Shown piece after piece: positions 6,005-7,846 of a stretch of 7,846 nt of DNA. Each line of letters begins with the position of its first letter. Positions within the stretch are counted from its first letter, which is position 1. The stretch is from an uncultured Dictyoglomus sp. (lineage in GTDB: Bacteria; Dictyoglomota; Dictyoglomia; Dictyoglomales; Dictyoglomaceae). Location of the stretch: assembly GCA_938039765.1 (NCBI GenBank), contig CALHTV010000249.1, positions 1 through 7,846 of the forward strand, in the 5' to 3' direction. Under the pieces are notes generated by a model. It saw only the letters and a list, made by a program, of their open reading frames with translations, searched no databases and was not told the origin of the DNA. A program made the position numbers and the translations under genes.

Positions 6005-6541
6005 TTATTTCCCTCCTTTTTCATTCAAAAACTTCATAAGTGGTTCCCATCTGGGATCAATTTTAGCTTTCTTTGAACACTCACATTCTTCTAAGTTTAA
6101 ATCCTGCCCACAAACAGGACATAACCCTTTACAATCTGGTCGACAAAGGGGTTTTACTGGTATATTTAATCTTATATTATCCTCCACTAATGGATCCAAA
6201 AATAAACTTTCTTTTTCCAAAACAAATTTAAAATCCTCTTTAGTTAGTTCAATTATCTCTCCCGGGCCAATGTTTCTTTGTATAGGAATGTCCCAAAGAT
6301 AAACTTCTTGAATCCTAATATTCAACTCATAAGGAAATTCCTTTAGACATCTACTACATATCAATTTTAGTTTTGTCCTTAACGAACCTTTTACTAAAAC
6401 TTCTCTTCCTAAATTTACTAGTTTTAGCTTTATATGAACAGGCGTAACAAAGAAAAGATCCTCATATTGAGGAATAAATTCCTCTTCAAAAAAGAGTTCC
6501 TTTCCAACTTCAGAATAAAGATCAGCTAGATAGATTTCCAT
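6005..6541 (-). CDS. YceD/DUF177 family protein, probable 23S rRNA / large-subunit biogenesis factor
   Basis: The family is known from E. coli YceD and its plant homologue, linked to 23S rRNA accumulation and processing; the molecular activity is not well defined. The 178 residues show the family cysteines: Cys62-x2-Cys65 in CSRCLKEF, then Cys133-x3-Cys137-x3-Cys141-x2-Cys144 in LCRPDCKGLCPVCGQDLN, and Cys153 with Cys155. These suggest metal binding. The C-terminus keeps the DPRWEPLMKF segment typical of the family. The gene begins 14 bases after ackA, with AAGGTGAT before its ATG, and rpmF begins three bases after it. The fixed link with rpmF supports a ribosome assembly role. No signal peptide or membrane segment is seen, so the protein is cytoplasmic. 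Confidence 0.9.
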   Translation of the reverse strand: MEIYLADLYSEVGKELFFEEEFIPQYEDLFFVTPVHIKLKLVNLGREVLVKGSLRTKLKLICSRCLKEFPYELNIRIQEVYLWDIPIQRNIGPGEIIELTKEDFKFVLEKESLFLDPLVEDNIRLNIPVKPLCRPDCKGLCPVCGQDLNLEECECSKKAKIDPRWEPLMKFLNEKGGK

Positions 6542-6555
6542 AAAATCACCTTCTT

Positions 6556-7755
6556 TTATTTTTTACTAATAACCTTAATAGTCTCCCTTGCAATCATTAA
6601 TTCTTCATTAGTTGGGATAACCCACACTTCAACTTTAGAATCTGGGGTACTTATCTTTAACTCCTCACCTTTAATATTATTCTTTTCTAAATCAATCTTA
6701 ATACCCATATGTTCTAATCCTTCACAAATCATCCTTCTTTGTATTGGACCTCTCTCTCCAACACCAGCTGTGAATACTAAGACATCAAGTCCACCAAGTA
6801 TAGCATAATAAGCTCCTATGTATTTCTTTACTCTATAAGCAAAGACCTTCAAGGCAAGAAGGGCCCTTTCATTTCCTTTTTCTGCTGCCTCTTCTACATC
6901 TCTAAAGTCACTACTTATTCCAGAAATTCCTAAAACTCCACTTTTTTTATTCAGAATATCATCCATCTCTTGAGGAGAGAGCTTCTCCTTCTCCATCATA
7001 AGAATAGGAATAGCTGGATCAATATCTCCACATCTAGTACCCATAACTAATCCCTCTAAAGGAGTATATCCCATGCTAGTATCAATAGATTTTCCATTTT
7101 TAATGGCAGTTATACTTGCTCCATTTCCTAAATGGCAAGATATAATCTTTAATTCCTCCACTGGTCTTCCAACAAGCTCTGCAACCCTTCGCGATACATA
7201 AAAGTGAGAAGTTCCGTGGAAACCATATTTTCTAATCTTATACTTTTCGTACCATTCATAAGGAAGTGCATAAATATAAGCTTCTTTAGGCATTGTTTGG
7301 TGAAAAGAAGTATCAAATACCATTACTTGAGGTGCATTAGGAATCAAGGATAGACATGCGTCAATTCCTTGAATATTATAAGGATTATGTAGGGGTGCTA
7401 AATTCTCACACTCTTTAAGTTTCGAATAAGTCTCTTGAGTCACTAATGTAGCCTCAAAAAAGGTTTCTCCTCCATGGACCACTCTATGTCCCACTGCCTC
7501 AATCTCGTTAAGAGACTCCAATACTCCCTCATTTTTATCGACTAATAACTTAAATATCTCCTCAATTGCCTTTCTATGAGTTGGCAAAGAAACTTCAAAA
7601 ACCTTTTTGGATTCAGAACCTTTTTGATAAACTATCCTCGAATTATCCAAGCCAATTCTTTCAGCTAGCCCCTTTGCTAATACTCTCTCATCTTTCATAT
7701 CAAAAACTTGATATTTAACTGAAGAACTTCCACAATTTAGAACAAGTACCTTCAT
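6556..7755 (-). CDS. ackA: Acetate kinase
   Basis: AckA interconverts acetate plus ATP and acetyl-phosphate plus ADP. In fermenters it works with phosphotransacetylase to make ATP from acetyl-CoA. The 399-residue ASKHA-fold protein keeps the key residues at the same numbers as the Methanosarcina enzyme: Asn7 (LNCGSSSVK), Arg91 (HRVVHGGE), Asp148 (FDTSFHQTMP), His180 (YGFHGTSH), Asn211 (HLGNGAS), Arg241 (GTRCGD) and Glu384 (TNEELMIA). One oddity is GVGERG at 331-336, where GxGEN is usual; Arg335 replaces Asn beside the nucleotide site. AGGAGGT at 7760-7766 supports the ATG. It is the first gene after the promoter. No pta is visible in the 91 bases upstream. Butyrate or propionate kinases are related, but length and motifs favour acetate kinase. 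Confidence 0.96.
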   Translation of the reverse strand: MKVLVLNCGSSSVKYQVFDMKDERVLAKGLAERIGLDNSRIVYQKGSESKKVFEVSLPTHRKAIEEIFKLLVDKNEGVLESLNEIEAVGHRVVHGGETFFEATLVTQETYSKLKECENLAPLHNPYNIQGIDACLSLIPNAPQVMVFDTSFHQTMPKEAYIYALPYEWYEKYKIRKYGFHGTSHFYVSRRVAELVGRPVEELKIISCHLGNGASITAIKNGKSIDTSMGYTPLEGLVMGTRCGDIDPAIPILMMEKEKLSPQEMDDILNKKSGVLGISGISSDFRDVEEAAEKGNERALLALKVFAYRVKKYIGAYYAILGGLDVLVFTAGVGERGPIQRRMICEGLEHMGIKIDLEKNNIKGEELKISTPDSKVEVWVIPTNEELMIARETIKVISKK

Positions 7756-7792
7756 AGCTACCTCCTTTTCTTCTTTGAAAAATTCTCAGCTA

Positions 7793-7821
7793 ATTATACT
7801 ATGCCAAGGGTTATTTCACAA
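7793..7821 (-). promoter_or_regulatory. Sigma-A/sigma-70-type promoter for ackA and the operon
   Basis: On the minus strand TTGTGA (7816-7821, four of six consensus matches) is followed after exactly 17 bases by a perfect TATAAT (7793-7798). Initiation is expected near 7786, giving a leader of about 30 bases that carries AGGAGGT (7760-7766) before the ackA ATG. Directly upstream (7822-7846) the DNA is almost pure A/T, with an imperfect palindrome TTAAAAA-GA-TTTTTAA at 7825-7840 that could act as an UP element. This is the best promoter in the window and would drive all ten genes. No operator repeat is evident. Nothing else is seen in 7756-7846. Confidence 0.7.
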
Positions 7822-7846
7822 GATTTAAAAAGATTTTTAATAATTT

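Noticed and set aside
5882..6076. Plus-strand frame opposite rpmF and the DUF177 gene
   Set aside because: It spans the junction of two well-supported genes in antisense and has no recognisable content.
6565..6598. TTGCAA plus TATTAG near the end of ackA as a promoter for the DUF177-rpmF genes
   Set aside because: Both hexamers are mediocre, and such matches are frequent in AT-rich coding DNA; nothing else supports it.
7825..7840. A/T palindrome upstream of ackA as a terminator of the preceding gene
   Set aside because: The stem is only A-T pairs, so too weak for termination. Its position just upstream of the -35 fits an UP-type tract better.
1..7846. CRISPR arrays, insertion sequences, tRNA or rRNA genes
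   Set aside because: No direct-repeat array, transposase, cloverleaf or rRNA-like segment was seen. Almost all sequence is accounted for by conserved housekeeping genes.

Overview
The window is a tightly packed housekeeping operon of ten co-directional genes, all on the minus strand, so transcription runs from high to low coordinates. The DNA is AT-rich and codon choice favours A/T endings. Proteins are rich in Lys, Glu and Ile, Shine-Dalgarno sites are strong and gaps are short. This fits a low-GC, possibly thermophilic anaerobe with Firmicutes-like gene order (Thermoanaerobacter, Caldicellulosiruptor or Dictyoglomus type). That placement is inference, and no species is claimed.

Layout in transcription order. 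A good sigma-A/sigma-70-type promoter (7793-7821) precedes ackA (acetate kinase). A YceD/DUF177 protein and rpmF (ribosomal protein L32) follow. Then comes a type II fatty-acid synthesis block: fabH, fabD, fabG, acpP and fabF. The last genes are rnc (RNase III) and the first 271 codons of smc, which runs off the left edge of the window. No gap between genes exceeds about 65 bases. The only stretch outside genes at the right edge is the 91-base ackA leader and promoter. No RNA gene, mobile element, CRISPR array or long repeat is visible.

How the genes work together. FabD loads malonate from malonyl-CoA onto ACP. FabH condenses acetyl-CoA with malonyl-ACP to start chains, FabG reduces the beta-keto product, and FabF extends the chain. 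AckA interconverts acetate/ATP and acetyl-phosphate, and so touches the acetyl-CoA supply. YceD-L32 and RNase III belong to ribosome and RNA maturation, and SMC to chromosome compaction. This links membrane synthesis, ribosome making and chromosome segregation in one growth-related transcript.

Three points stand out. (1) FabG has Phe at position 142, where the Ser of the Ser-Tyr-Lys catalytic set is expected, while every other key residue checked is kept. (2) A perfect 10-bp hairpin followed by five T's lies between acpP and fabF and probably cuts down read-through after acpP. (3) plsX (and fapR), which often sit between rpmF and fabH in related operons, are absent. I see no previously undescribed system here.
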